From Gibbula magus (Eukaryota > Mollusca > Gastropoda > Trochida > Trochidae), in the NCBI GenBank assembly GCA_936450465.1, contig OW388300.1, positions 19,221,232 to 19,285,231 on the forward strand: DNA of 64,000 bases, given 5' to 3'. Positions 21,101 through 32,599 of the stretch are shown here, in pieces. The translations under genes were made by a program, and so were the position numbers. The notes below the pieces were generated by a model. That model had not been told where the DNA came from and did not search any database. It saw only the letters and a list, made by a program, of their open reading frames with translations. How positions within the stretch are numbered: the first letter of the stretch is position 1; each line of letters opens with the position of its first letter.

Positions 21101-24100
21101 GAATTGACTCTGTGGTAGTAGCTTTAACAATTCTATTTCTCAAACGTTCGTCTTTCTTTTACAGTCACTGAACAGTTTGTATCAGAAGTAATCGACTATT
21201 CATCTGGCGGGTAAGTTATATATTCAGAGAAGAAATCTATCAAATATACGTCTTAATTTATTTCTGTTACCATTAGTATGTTATTATTATTTGAAGGGTT
21301 ATAAGGGTGAGATAATTTATCTTTATAATATTATATTGTATATGAAATCATAGGAGAGCAGGATACTTTATTTTACGATTATCAATTTCGTACTAAAAAG
21401 CATAGAGGGTCTGGATACTGTATTTTTATGTCATAAGTTTCGTATATGAAAGTTTATAATGGCCCGATACCTAATTTTATTATATTTGTTTCGTATATTA
21501 AAGTATATAAGCCTATAAACTTTATTTTATGAAATTACTTTCATACGTTGAAAGTGTAAAAAGGCAGTATAATTGCATATGAAAGTATACGAGGACGGGA
21601 GGATGGAATGAGATAATAGGATGAAGTGACATAAAAACCTTACTTTTCCTCATGGCGGCACGTGAATAGTGTCAGAAAAGTAATATTTCGTGAGGTTTCA
21701 CTCGAGTATTTTTTGTGGAAACGAAATTCGAGAGGACATTGCTGTTTACCCATAAATGGGATTAATTCATGTTTATTCGACAACCCATGTGAAGCATACT
21801 ATTAAGGATCATGTTTTCATGACTTCATATTTGAAACTTTCATGAGCTTTGATTGTAATTATATCATTCATCTTGATGACTTGATTTTTCAAAAGTAGGT
21901 GTATACACTAAACGCCAAAAGAAACGTTACCCACTTCTTTTTTTATAAATGTTTAAGTATCAGGGATATTTGAGAAATGAATGGTTCAAAAGAAAGATGA
22001 ATAACGTAGCTTTATGCTTATAACACGTTTAAATTTCCTAATGGATTCATATTGTGGCAAAATGCAGCTTGCTAAAGAAGATTAAAATTGTCCGGTTTTC
22101 GACCAGGCTGGTAGTAACCAAAACATGTGATGTAGATGTCCAGAAGAAGATGAAAGTAAACTTTTACTTTTATGACTAGACAAAACGGTTGTATGCTTTA
22201 CATCATAACTCCTAAACGATGAAAAATACTGTTATTGGGAAAGTTTAAGTGTGAAATTTATTAAATATATTTACTAGTCATTAAAGATCTTTTCTCATAA
22301 TTTACCTTAGTGAAAACGAGTTTACTGTGTTGTCAAACAGTATTTAGGAACACAGACGAATATTTATGTGAACATTTTTGCTTGAAAATGAAAACTTTTA
22401 ATTTTTTGTTTATCATCCAAACGAATTCTCACTCACATGTAGCAAAATTCAAGCAGCATTTGCATGAACTGAATGCTTCTACAGGGTATAAAAGGTGCCT
22501 ACTTTGCATGATATGGCATACATGTACGTAATCATGCCGCGATTGACAAGTGGAGAAAGAGAAAGAGCTCTGGGGGTGTTTAAGATGGGCGATGATGTTG
22601 CCAATGCGTTTGGATGTAACTGTACGACCATCATCAGGCCTATCAGGCCTATCAGCGGTGATTCCATTCTGAAGATAGCGCTGGCGAAGTCGTATAATTG
22701 TCATACGGTGACATCCAAAGGCATTGGATACATAGTTGTTGGTCGACCCCATCTGCAACATCCCCAGAGAACTTTCTCCACTTGTCAATCGTGGCATGAT
22801 TTCGTACATGTGTGCAAAGTAGTAATATATAACTGGAAACATGATTAATAAACAACACATAAAAGAACAATCAAGACAAACTAAAACAGAGATTAACATC
22901 CCAAGAATTTATCAATAGCATAAAAATAGGCATAGTCGTTAAGGGCTTGTCATGTGATTTAGAGTAGCAATGGAACTACCATGTTCAGTTGGTCAGACAC
23001 GGTTTCCAAGATAAAATTCACAGGATAAATACCAGCGCTGCTACAGCAGTCACCACCTCTGTCTATTTAAAATGATATTGGTATATTGTCTTATTCAATT
23101 TATTATTTATTTGGAAAGTCTCAAAATAAAAATCTGACCCTATACATTGTTGTGGCTGCACAGGACAAAAAGTTGTGGAATCCGCTTGCCGGATTTCTGC
23201 CGGATTTTTCCGGATTCTTCATTATCCGCCAATATTAGGGAGAATCCGGAAGGATCCGGCAAATGGATTCCACCACTTTTTGTCCTGTGCTGTATCTTCC
23301 CTGGCAGTCTATGTTAATATTATCCAAACTATGTATCCTAAAGTTTGTTCAAGATAGTCCACCAGGTTTGTACCGCGAGTGAACAATTTCATTGTAATGG
23401 ATGATCATGTCCAAGTCCATTAAAGATCCTAAGAACAGTTTACAGAAGGCTCTCTTCATTGAAGCCTCCTCTCTGCAATCGCCATACACAAATAATCATA
23501 TTTCAGCGAAGGCACAACCACAGACGAAACTCTCATTATCATTGTTGTTGAACCATCATGAGGACCAATAAATAATCCAGACCTCAAATGGTGATTACTT
23601 TATGCAAAATTTTGAACTTGCCACACAGAAGCCAAATGAAACTCTATACACCAACAGTTCAAAGAATTTGTCCTAAAGCAGGCAAAGAGACTACTCAGAA
23701 AGATCCAATATTGCTTCTTCCGTGAGGACTATATTATTCATTTTCAGAGTAAAAAAGAACTGTAAGAACATTGTTTTTCAACACTTTGTTGATGTCTGTA
23801 GAATAGCAGTGTAACAATACATCAAACTATCGATGCATCGCAATAGTTGGCTTGGCAATAGTACTATATCGATAGTATATACAAAAATACTATCGCTATC
23901 GCAATAGTCAGGTAAACTATCGTTACTATCGAAACTATTAAATTTCCCTTAATTATGAATGATTTACAAAAGCCTCAGTGCATTTAATTCAAGATTTTTC
24001 ATTTTAGAATGTCAAAAGGGAAGAGCTAGAGATAGGAAAAAGCATAATGATAAAAAGTCTTTTCATTTAATGAATTCTTTACTAATTTTTGTACCATAGT

Positions 24101-27100
24101 CCTTACAGTAATTAAACATTTCTACTAAAACCTATAAGAAATCTAGCTGATAGTTATAGTTATTGCAATAGTGAATTGCAATAGTCTATCGCTATCGCAA
24201 TAGTAACTGGCAATAGACAATCGCTATCTCAATAGTCTCTTTGGGTCAATAGTCACCCCTACTGTAGAAAGGAAGCTGTAGGCACGGTTCATGAATCGCC
24301 TGAAATACCTGATATAACAAATAAACTTTGAAGAAGATGTTTGTAATGATTGTATTTTGACTGGATTAGATGGTATGGAGAAATGTCTAAAATGAAATGA
24401 TCCAATATATGAAGAATGTAAGTGTTATTATGAGTTATGTTTCAGTGTCCCAAAGACTTGGACCTCCAGTTGCCCTGTCCATAGCTGTGGTGCAGTCTGA
24501 ACACTTTTGTCTTTTTATGTTTCAGGGCATCAGTCAACCAAATACTTGGACCTCCAGATGTAACAGGCTATGGTCAAAGTCCTTTGGCTTGGTCTCAGGC
24601 GTTTCCGTTGCAGGGGATGGAATATGTTGTGGTAATTTTAATTTAGTATTTGCAAGCTAAAGGTTGTTAACATAAGTTGGTAAGTAGACATTTAAACCGT
24701 ATTTCTTTGGCGAATATTGGATTTTTCAAAAAGCAATACTGTCTCCACAAGACATCTGAGATCAAGGGCTATCTTTTTAGTCAAATATTAACAGCGATTG
24801 TTAGCATCGACCCTTCAATATCATGACATCACATTGCTGACACACTGCTCTCATATGATTAAGATTCCTATTGGGTACATACATAAAAATAGATTGATGA
24901 GTTTGGTAGGTTGTATGATTTTGTAGTTAATTACGAAATAGAGGTGTCACTTACCTTCATGTTTACCTTCTTACACATTAAAGGTCCATGTTTGGGGTCA
25001 CATATCAAAAGTTATAAATGGTGCTACTTTATTGAAAAGTACCGATTGTGACCGAAAACTACCATTTTTGCTGATATTCTTCTTAGTATATTGACGATAT
25101 GAAGATAAAAGTAGTGATTTCTGATCGAAAACCGGACAATGCACTGCATGTGGCACCCGCCAATGAGTCAAACGTAATTTGGAATCTTATTTAAACCACA
25201 CACAATAACAAATTTGGGTTGATAATGTTGAAAGGTTATATAACTACTGTGCATGTAAATGGAACGTGCAGTTTCGGTTTCTGCACATGCATATTGATGT
25301 TACTCGATTTCAATTGGAAACTAGTAATTCTGATATATTTGGCGATTGGGGAAGAATATGCAAGCTGAGTGAATTTTTTTGTATTGTAAACATCACATAT
25401 GGTGAGTTGGAGCATATTAAAGCCAAATGATTTTATATGAAACACAATGGATGCACCTTTAAGGGTAACCAGATCAACATAATCACACTATCGAATTCTT
25501 GATGTTGAAAATGTTGATTTGCATAATATTATAAGTATAGTAATAATACAACACATCATTTGTATAGGCCATATTTACCTAGACATAGTGGTGGTATATT
25601 TCACAATACAATATAGTCAAATACACTATACAACTGCGTAAGGAAGGTTTGTTCACCTACTTGTTTATTTTAGTGTATCATATATCATATATGTATCATG
25701 TTATTTGGCACGTATTTTAAGCATTGTATCAACTCGAACACTGACCAAACAGTATGCATATTTGCATTATAAGAAGACATTTAAGTTTTGCATAACATAA
25801 TTTAATTTGATATCTCATAGTAAACAGTTAAACTTTTGAAGTGACCTGTGGTCAATCTTTTCAAAATTACAGTTTTTTATTTTCTTCTGTAAAACATTCA
25901 TAAAATGATCGATTTGGTCTGACATACATCAACATACATCATATATATGCTCTTATACTCATTCAATGTATATGTGGGGAATTTGTTCTCGTTAAGTCAT
26001 ATGAAAACTTTATTTGAAAATCAATGACATTTTTTGAATTTGAACTCTTCTGTGTATTTCATTCTGCCAAACATCCACCTCTTACTTGATGATCACAGCA
26101 TACGTTTGAGAATGATTGTTTTATTAATGTATACATGATCGTCATTGCATGTGATGTAATTTTATTGACGTTACGATGAAGGTCAATGTACATAATTTTT
26201 GCACAAAGATACACATGTAGTTATGCAGCTGTAGTAGTTAACCAGGTGACAAGGTTATGCAATCGGCACTAGAGTACAACAATAGATTAGGTCATAATAA
26301 CATCATTGTATTGTTATATTAGAATATGTCAAAACATTCAGCTCAAAAGAAGAGGTATCTGTCTTATGTGCCTCTTATAAGAAAAAATGTTGGATTCGAT
26401 CAGTGGTCTTTGCTTTGGCACTTGGAGACACGAATCATTATATGGAGATTATTACCCGAGGAAGTGTGACTTTTACAAAACGAGTGTGAATTTTTGTATT
26501 GCCCGAGCGAGAGCGAGGGTTATACATAAATTTGCACGAGTTCAGTGAAAGTCATATGGTACACTTTCGATTGTAATAATTTTTGTATTACCCAGTTTAT
26601 TCCATTTGATTAGAGTTCAAATAGTCAGGAAACGGCCCACTTCCCTTGAGACGGCAAACTATAGTGACGTCACGAACAATCGTTTTATGACGTCACAGGC
26701 GACGTAATAGGGGAAGCCGCGGTGAAACAATCGTTGCTAGGCAAACGTGATATGTGCACATGAGCTCATATAAAAAATATTAACTCGGCAATTTTCAACC
26801 ATATGGGTAATAAATCATGATTACGCCATCGCATTGTTATACTTTACTGTTCACCATACACTACTGAAAGTAGTTTTAACTTAAAAATACTATCAAACTT
26901 AATATACTTACTTACATCTCTTATCTTGTTATTCAAAGGTCCTCTTCCCCGAGGCAGTTATTATAAGAGAGATTCACATTTACGAAAGCTACAATACTGG
27001 ACTAACGACGTATGTGGGGGTGAAGGCCCCTGGTGGCCCAGGAGCATGGGATTATCCTTTTGAGATCTCCAACAGCAACTCTTTAACTGTCCTAAACAGC

Positions 27101-28680
27101 TTAAGGACCTTTGTTGTTGAGTTGGTGAGTATAATAACTAAAATGGTTGGAATTATCATGAAAGCATCCCTTGTGAGCTTGTGAGAAATGGACATTTGGC
27201 TTCTGCAAATGATGATGCTCTGAAAATCAGAGTTATCATATATCATCCATACATTTATCATACCTTAAAGGGAAAATACTGTCACCGATCTGTCGGCAGC
27301 AACCGCCATCTTGGTGTCTTGGTATAACGAGAAATGAAAACATGCTATATTTAACCCAGTTTTACATATGCTTAATGATATAATATACACAATGATAGAA
27401 TATTCATAATGTAACACATAACATATAATAAAACTAATAAACAATGTGCTGTTAGACCGAAGGGAAGTTTTCCTCACTCGCAGCGCCGATGAATGGCTTC
27501 AGTTCTCATTGGTTTTATTTTTTGACAAATGTGCGCTTGTCTTTATAATATCAAGTTACGAAATATAAAGTCATCAAAATATTAACTTCATTAATATCTT
27601 TCAAGTTGGCTGTGTTTAATCATGTATTAAAAACATATATGTGTAAACGGGAATATCATTTTCGAATTTCATTTCCACAAAAAATACCCTGATAGAACCC
27701 TTCTTTTAAAGGGGGACAAGTCGCACGAGTGTCATCCCAAATGGACCACCGCTAACGAGCCCGTTACGTAATTGATTTAATGGGTATACCGGTCACGTGA
27801 ATCAAACTGGGCTTCTGCCGGGGAGCTCGTCAATGTCTAAGCGGGGAATTTCCCCTTTTGACACGCGATCGCTGATTGGCTGTTTCATCTCACTGCACAC
27901 CGACATGTAGACCTTGTCCCGAGTTTTTCACGCTTCTGATGTCGTATTTGAAGAGTTAAAAAATTCTATTGATATTATTAGTACTGACTATATAACATCT
28001 TGAAATGAAATTAATAGAAATATTTTCAACTCGAAATTATTTGACAGGTTGTTGATACAATATTTCGGAATTTACTTCTACATTAAAACTTCACATACGG
28101 GATTAAATGTAAATGTAATAACGCGTATATATTACTTAAACGGCATGTATTTCAAGATGATACATGGAAATGGGGATTGACAAACAGGGTTACAGGTACA
28201 CACACATTTATCATTGCTATACTGCATGTAATGTTCGTCCAGGATTGTGATTTCAACAAGTTTGTTACAATATTTCATAGAGAAAGTAATAGTTTACCAA
28301 GCTTCTGAATACCAACAAATAATAATATAATTTGAATGCTACTAAATGGTTTCATAGAATGCACAGTTGTTCTAATGTTCCGATCTATAAATAATATTTG
28401 GCGACACACTTCTGAGCAGTTGAGAATGTCACATGTTACCTTTAGTTTGACAACATCAATCCCAATTAACGCCATCAAGCAGTCTGAAATTCCCTGACAG
28501 TCTTGCCTCTTATGCTCTTGTTTGTCATTTGTATGGACAGACTTTAAATAATGTTTTCTTTCTATTTTTGAATAGAATTATATCTACGCATCAAGACAAA
28601 TCTACGTGGAAGTGGACGCCAGGTTTGCTGGCGGACCTGCAGAGATAGATGCCATAGGGATAATTGGGGATCCCATTTAG
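14499..28680 (+). CDS. PAN/apple - mucin-like - FBXL4-like domain secreted protein, copy A (complete)
   Basis: There are six exons: 14499-14820, 19021-19650, 21165-21210, 24526-24631, 26939-27124 and 28576-28680. All have GT-AG borders and matching phases (1,1,2,0,0), giving 464 residues. Residues 1 to about 20 are a signal peptide ([17 protein letters not shown]). Residues about 31-105 form a PAN/apple domain with paired cysteines ([11 protein letters not shown], then TGHC). Residues 108-317 are almost pure Thr with Pro/Ser/Ala, a likely heavily O-glycosylated linker. Residues about 318-464 resemble the discoidin-like N-terminal region of FBXL4: [43 protein letters not shown], and [18 protein letters not shown]. 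The protein is expected to be extracellular, perhaps in mucus or matrix, with PAN and beta-sandwich domains binding protein or glycan; that role is inferred. There is no transmembrane segment after the signal. No AATAAA is seen until about 30063. Confidence 0.85.
15774..15928. mobile_element. Fold-back MITE
   Basis: Arms of about 70 bases contain tgtgtttccgtatcatt and its complement aatgatacggaaacaca around a short centre, gcctctggcga. A fragment of one arm recurs near 45412 (aatgatacggaaa). Confidence 0.6.
18069..18116. repeat. (CAGA)n microsatellite
   Basis: About 12 perfect tetranucleotide units. Confidence 0.95.
19021..19650 (+). CDS. Copy A exon 2: Thr-rich mucin-like segment (210 codons)
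   Basis: The acceptor ggtaaaacag is followed by the conserved start GAVPMT, then nearly uninterrupted ACN codons with regular Pro, and the donor gGTACAG. The exon is a multiple of three. The minus-strand poly-Val reading over the same bases is a shadow. It is the shortest of the three mucin exons. Confidence 0.85.
20279..20647 (-). mobile_element. TTAA-flanked MITE, family A, copy 2
   Basis: The ends aggtgcagtattacgt and cgtgctactgcccct are inverted and flanked by TTAA. It is inserted in intron 2 of copy A, in the opposite orientation to the copies at 8729 and 29110. Confidence 0.8.
21165..21210 (+). CDS. Copy A exon 3 (46 nt), start of the FBXL4-like domain
   Basis: Acceptor cttttacag, donor GTAAGT. 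It encodes [16 protein letters not shown]. Copy C has a 46-nt exon at 63663-63708 with KYASEVLEYSSGG, confirming length and phase. Confidence 0.82.
22515..22817. mobile_element. Fold-back made of two Tc1-like transposase N-terminal fragments
   Basis: Reading + from 22534 gives [19 protein letters not shown] and then a helix-turn-helix-like [10 protein letters not shown]. Reading - from 22797 gives [36 protein letters not shown]. Both are the N-terminal DNA-binding part of Tc1-like transposases, arranged head to head. The shared sequence extends outside the frames (acatgtacg.aatcatgcc). Neither has a DDE catalytic domain, so it is an inert inverted duplication inside intron 3 of copy A. Confidence 0.65.
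23159..23289. mobile_element. Short palindromic element (131 bp)
   Basis: Inverted ends cacaggacaaaaagttgtgg / ccaccactttttgtcctgtg enclose repeated ccggat motifs. A possible 3-bp CTG duplication flanks it, which is too short to be certain. Confidence 0.6.
23807..24264. mobile_element. hAT-like non-autonomous element
   Basis: The left end CAGTGTAACAATACATC and right end CACCCCTACTG are hAT-like. They are flanked by tagaatag and tagaaagg, an 8-bp duplication with two mismatches. Both subterminal regions are full of ctatcgctatcgcaatagt repeats, typical of transposase-binding sites. The interior is non-coding. Confidence 0.6.
24431..24470 (+). pseudogene. Partial duplicate of exon 4 just upstream of the real exon 4 (copy A)
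   Basis: The stretch gttatgtttcag then caaagacttggacctccag repeats the acceptor and first codons of exon 4 about 90 bases upstream. It then diverges and has no donor. The same arrangement exists before copy B exon 4 (about 49495-49545), so the partial duplication is older than the gene duplication. Confidence 0.55.
24526..24631 (+). CDS. Copy A exon 4, FBXL4-like domain
   Basis: Acceptor tatgtttcag, donor GTAATT; 106 nt, phase 2 to 0. It encodes [16 protein letters not shown] and [14 protein letters not shown]. The copy B counterpart at 49595-49700 has the same length. Confidence 0.82.
24978..25462 (+). mobile_element. TTAA-flanked MITE, family B, copy 2
   Basis: Collinear with 5580-6076 and flanked by TTAA. 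The left end is more diverged (aggtccatgtttggggtc) and the right end is well kept (aacacaatggatgcacct). It lies in intron 4 of copy A. Confidence 0.75.
26939..27124 (+). CDS. Copy A exon 5, FBXL4-like domain core
   Basis: Acceptor gttattcaaag, donor GTGAGT; 186 nt in phase 0. It encodes [20 protein letters not shown], then [15 protein letters not shown] and a final TFVVEL. The beta-strand pattern and the [10 protein letters not shown] segment are the best match to the FBXL4-like fold. Confidence 0.82.
28576..28680 (+). CDS. Copy A exon 6, end of the FBXL4-like domain
   Basis: Acceptor tttttgaatag; the frame ends in TAG at 28678-28680. It encodes [17 protein letters not shown] and [16 protein letters not shown]. 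The EIDAIGIIG end matches the typical last strand of FBXL4-type domains. Confidence 0.8.
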   Translation, partial: NYIYASRQIYVEVDARFAGGPAEIDAIGIIGDPI

Positions 28681-28799
28681 CCCCAACAGTTGAAGTCCCA
28701 CGGTTGTATTCTTGTGAATTTCAATATAGTTGCACAATACTATGGAGAGTTGTCAGATTGCGAAAAAATCACATCCAATCAGAAAATGTCCTACGAGTT

Positions 28800-29041
28800 C
28801 AGGGCCATGTTCAAGAGAGGTTTCAAAGTAATCGCTCAATGAGCGATTACTTTTAAACCTCTCTTGAACGTGATTGCCCAATGTAGCACTACGTAGCAAG
28901 ACGAGCAAACTTCGAGGAATTTGCACCGTGTCGTTCAAGAGAGAATGAGCGCTACTTGAACACTACTCGAGTGCTACTTGAACACTACATTGAGTAATCA
29001 ATGAGAGATTATAAGCGATCGCTGTTATGGAACAGAGCCCT
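28800..29041. mobile_element. Degraded MITE with CAGGGC ends just after copy A
   Basis: The ends cagggccatgttc and gaacagagccctg are inverted. The interior includes the 61-base near-perfect palindrome at 28809-28869 and several acttgaacactac repeats. No clear target duplication was seen. It starts 120 bases after the stop codon of copy A and so may form part of its 3' UTR. Confidence 0.5.
28809..28869. repeat. Near-perfect palindrome, 30-bp arms with a 1-base centre
   Basis: The left arm starts gttcaagagaggttt and the right arm ends aaacctctcttgaac; I find one mismatch in 30 pairs. As RNA it would form a long hairpin with almost no loop, unlike a normal miRNA precursor. Confidence 0.8.
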
Positions 29042-29109
29042 GTTTTCCACCAGAATAAGCTGTTAGACAAACATACCAGATTCTTAAGCTAAAGGGAGGC
29101 AACTAATCC

Positions 29110-29465
29110 TTAAAGGGGCAGTACCACGTCAAAATTTATTTTTTCAAATTTCCCATTTATAATGATAGTTTATGTCATTTAAAATAACTTAAGAGGGTAA
29201 AACATCTTATTACACAAACCAATTATCTGTAGTGGTAACAACTATGTTGCGTATAAAGCAAAAAATGCATGGCGGCCATTTTATTGTGAACACAATTTAT
29301 TATTTTGTATTACAAAAACGATTCCCATGGCTTTACCGAAACATGTACACTCATTTTAAACTTTATTTTCCGAAGAGAGAAGGATGTTTTACTATTGGTG
29401 AAATTATTTTTCAAATATATTTCATCAACTTATTTGAGCGAAAAAATGTGCTACTGCCCCTTTAA
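29110..29465 (+). mobile_element. TTAA-flanked MITE, family A, copy 3 (best preserved)
   Basis: The ends aggggcagtaccacgt and atgtgctactgcccct are flanked by TTAA at 29110-29113 and 29462-29465. This copy is closest to the consensus of the four. Confidence 0.85.
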
Positions 29466-30263
29466 AATCTGCGAAAACACTTCTTTCTTCTCGTTTCCAT
29501 ACATATTGTATATACGGGCTAACATCAAGATTATATTTAAAGCATATGTAAGACCTTTTCTGTATTTCCATTCTCTTTTCAGATGTCTTCCGACGATTTT
29601 TGTCACCACATCGATGTTAAGATTTGCTTTAAGGACTACATCTTTTTCAACATAGTAACATTTTTCAGCAATAATCTAATTAAGTCCTTGGTAATCCAAC
29701 ATTTATGATCGCACATTACCAACTGTATGTTTTGCGAAAGTTTCATGGTATAAACATATTCCTTTATCATGGAAGAAAGATTTTAGAGTTCAATATGCTC
29801 TATCTCCTCGAAAAGCAAGGTTGCCAGAATTGATTTTGTATAAATTGAATGTCCCATATGGATCAAGGCTATTTCATCTCATCAGCTTACAACTGCTTAA
29901 TCCACAAATTAGTGCTTATTACAACTTCACTTATTCAACCTTTTATGTCATTGTTATTTCATCTTGTTGTATTTGTTATCCTGTATATAACCTACCGTTT
30001 CACCATCTCTTCCATATGCTTGACAACGGTATTGGGATATATACTGAAACGTCACGATTGTGAAATAAAGAAGTTGAACATCCATAAATATATATTTGTC
30101 TTTCTAAGGGGAATTATGTTTATATGACGTCGGATATCATTGACGCGCGTTGCTCGTAGGAGTACTTCTCTTGGAAACCAAATGCATTACATTGTCGTGA
30201 TATGAACATTATTTATCATATGTCATGTTGTAATTGTGTAAGGTTTTGATATGCTTTCCTTCC
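29466..30263. other. Intergenic stretch without a supported gene
   Basis: Only short AT-rich open frames occur (the longest is 116 codons at 29305-29655, overlapping the MITE). An AATAAA near 30063 is the first canonical poly(A) signal after copy A. Confidence 0.4.
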
Positions 30264-30271
30264 GTGCCAAT

Positions 30272-30857
30272 CATTCTCTTCCCACAGAGTTTAGTCCCTA
30301 CAGTTTTCCGGTTCTACCCTCTGTTACATTACGCTCGATAATGTGGGCGGGAAGGTAGTGTTCTGATTGGTTGCAATTGAATCTAGTTGTGCAATCAGCG
30401 GGGCCGTTGTAAAAGTGACATTTGCCAATGACACGTCATAATGATACAATAAACGTAAGGGCAACGTTTTCTCGTTTTCCTGTGTTTTCTGTGTTTTCCT
30501 CGAACTATGCTATTTGATTTTGTGAAAATTATTGATCATAAACATAATTATAAATAAAGAAGACCAAATCAGAGACAAATACCAAAATCATTTCATTTGC
30601 GTTATTTACATCAGACATATTCGAATGACATATGCTAATGAGCAAGACCCTTCAGAGTAAAATGCCTCGATCTATTAAGTTACCCTGTCGACATGGCCAA
30701 TCAAAAATGAGTTTTCATTGGTTAAGAACCAGGGATACGGTATGAGATTTCTCTTTACACCGCTAGGGGACTTTGGTTCTGCTCTCGATTTCAAGCGTAA
30801 TGTAACAGAGGGTAGAACCGGAAAACTGTAGGGACTAAACTCTGTGGGAAGAGAATG
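30272..30857. mobile_element. Young MITE with perfect 64-bp ends and 8-bp target duplication
   Basis: The terminal repeats start cattctcttcccacagag and match without visible mismatch over about 64 bases. Direct repeats GTGCCAAT flank it exactly at 30264-30271 and 30858-30865. The 8-bp duplication suggests hAT or a related superfamily. It has no transposase. Confidence 0.85.
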
Positions 30858-31006
30858 GTGCCAATAGGTCTGGTATGAAATCACTATGCAGGGTCACTCT
30901 AGATTTTGAAAACGCATGATTTCACAAGAAAACAATGGACTTGTGAAGTATGAATGTAACGTATATAATCATGAGATTCTATTGCAGAACTTAGATAATA
31001 ATAATA

Positions 31007-31527
31007 CACTGATGGGCAAAAGAAAGTATATGGATGAATTGTATTTATCATGTGTAAAATTTTCAAAGTCAAATATCTCGAATTTTCGACGTCGTATTCA
31101 AAAACGGACTACATGTAGTTTGTGAAATTAGTCAAAAACATTAAATCAGTCAAAGAATACCTCTGCGAGATTTTTTAATTTAAATTTTGAATTTCCCCAA
31201 ATTAATTTTGAATTTCCCCAAATTAATTTTGATAAAACACATCGACATTTATATAACACATACTCTGTGTGAAAATCAATAAATGTGCTTCATCCTGCAC
31301 ACATTTACAACATTTTGAACATGGTAGGGGTCATGTTGGTGTACATTTCATTTCTTACCCCTGTCTACTTTAAATAATGATATTTTAGTCAAAAAATAAA
31401 ACAGTCACCAATTAAGTCATTCAAACTACTGCCGAAAGGTGTTATTGTATCTTGCCATAATCATTTCTTTAAAATATTGAATTAATCGAAGACAAGTGAG
31501 TGTTATACTTTCTTTTGCCCATCAGTT
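31007..31527. mobile_element. Tc1/mariner-type MITE
   Basis: The ends cactgatgggcaaaagaaag / ctttcttttgcccatcagtt are inverted and flanked by TA. The 520-base AT-rich interior is non-coding. Confidence 0.75.
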
Positions 31528-32458
31528 TAGATACAACACATCAGGAGATCGCTCAGAGGTTGAAACTACTGAGTGCTGCATGTTCTAATCATCTTTGAAT
31601 CAACCACTATTTTAACTCTCAAGATAACTAACCTCGTAAAGAATCTTCTTTACACCTGAAAATATCACATACAACAACCTATTGGCTCTGAAGGTAACCA
31701 GACTTTGCTTGATTTAACCCTCTCCCGATTGCCAAGGAATAAAAAATTACAAAATAGTGCATCTACCGGGATACGAACTCATCTCATATCATTCGTCTAA
31801 TAACAGTAACGCTTGCATGTTCTGACGCAATTCAGTTAACAAGACCTCCACCAAAAGCTTTTGGTAGCTAGGGCAGAGAACTCGAAACAGCTATCATTTC
31901 GTCTGTTCCGATCGCGAATGCTTTCAAAACGGTGACCGTTCAAAAACTATGATGCGATTGGTCAGCTATTTGACTGGGCTTCGTCTACGCTAAACAGTTT
32001 CGGAACTCACGCCTATACGGGATGTTCTCAGACCTTGTGGCGAGGAATCTACAGAACAAGTTCGTATCCGGTAGATGCATTATTTTGCAAATTTTATTCC
32101 TCAGAATTAGGTTGATTTAAATCAGACTGGTTCTCTCCCACAACCATGTTTCCTAGATGTGAACACTGAATGTATCCTTGGCCCCATGTCATACCTAAAT
32201 TTTACGTAATTTCTCGTGTCATATGGCCACAATCATTTGAAAATGGATTAAGTGTTGGAATTAGAGGTATTTTTTTATTTGAGTGAGACTTTCGAAGAGA
32301 TTTTAAGAACATTCCTTTGAATTTTGTTTAGGTGTTGTATTTTGTAACAATAATTATTTGTTATAATATCTAAGTTACTTTTGGCTTGATAATTTGTATC
32401 ATTTCTTCGATACACTATTGATGGTTGCTTAACGTGCCCCCGAATAGTATAAGATATA
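31528..32458. other. Intergenic stretch without a supported gene
   Basis: An imperfect inverted repeat joins about 31695-31780 and 32045-32130: cttgatttaaccctctccc with gcatctaccgggatacgaac on the left, gttcgtatccggtagatgc with gttgatttaaatcag on the right. It suggests another decayed fold-back element. No coding region is recognised. Confidence 0.45.
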
Positions 32459-32460
32459 AT

Positions 32461-32555
<95 letters not shown>
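32459..32555. repeat. (AT)n microsatellite
   Basis: About 95 bases of alternating A and T. The Tyr/Ile frames over it are not genes. Confidence 0.95.
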
Positions 32556-32558
<3 letters not shown>

Positions 32559-32599
32559 CAGAGATAATGAATAGGCGCATAACTGATCTACTTTCACTG

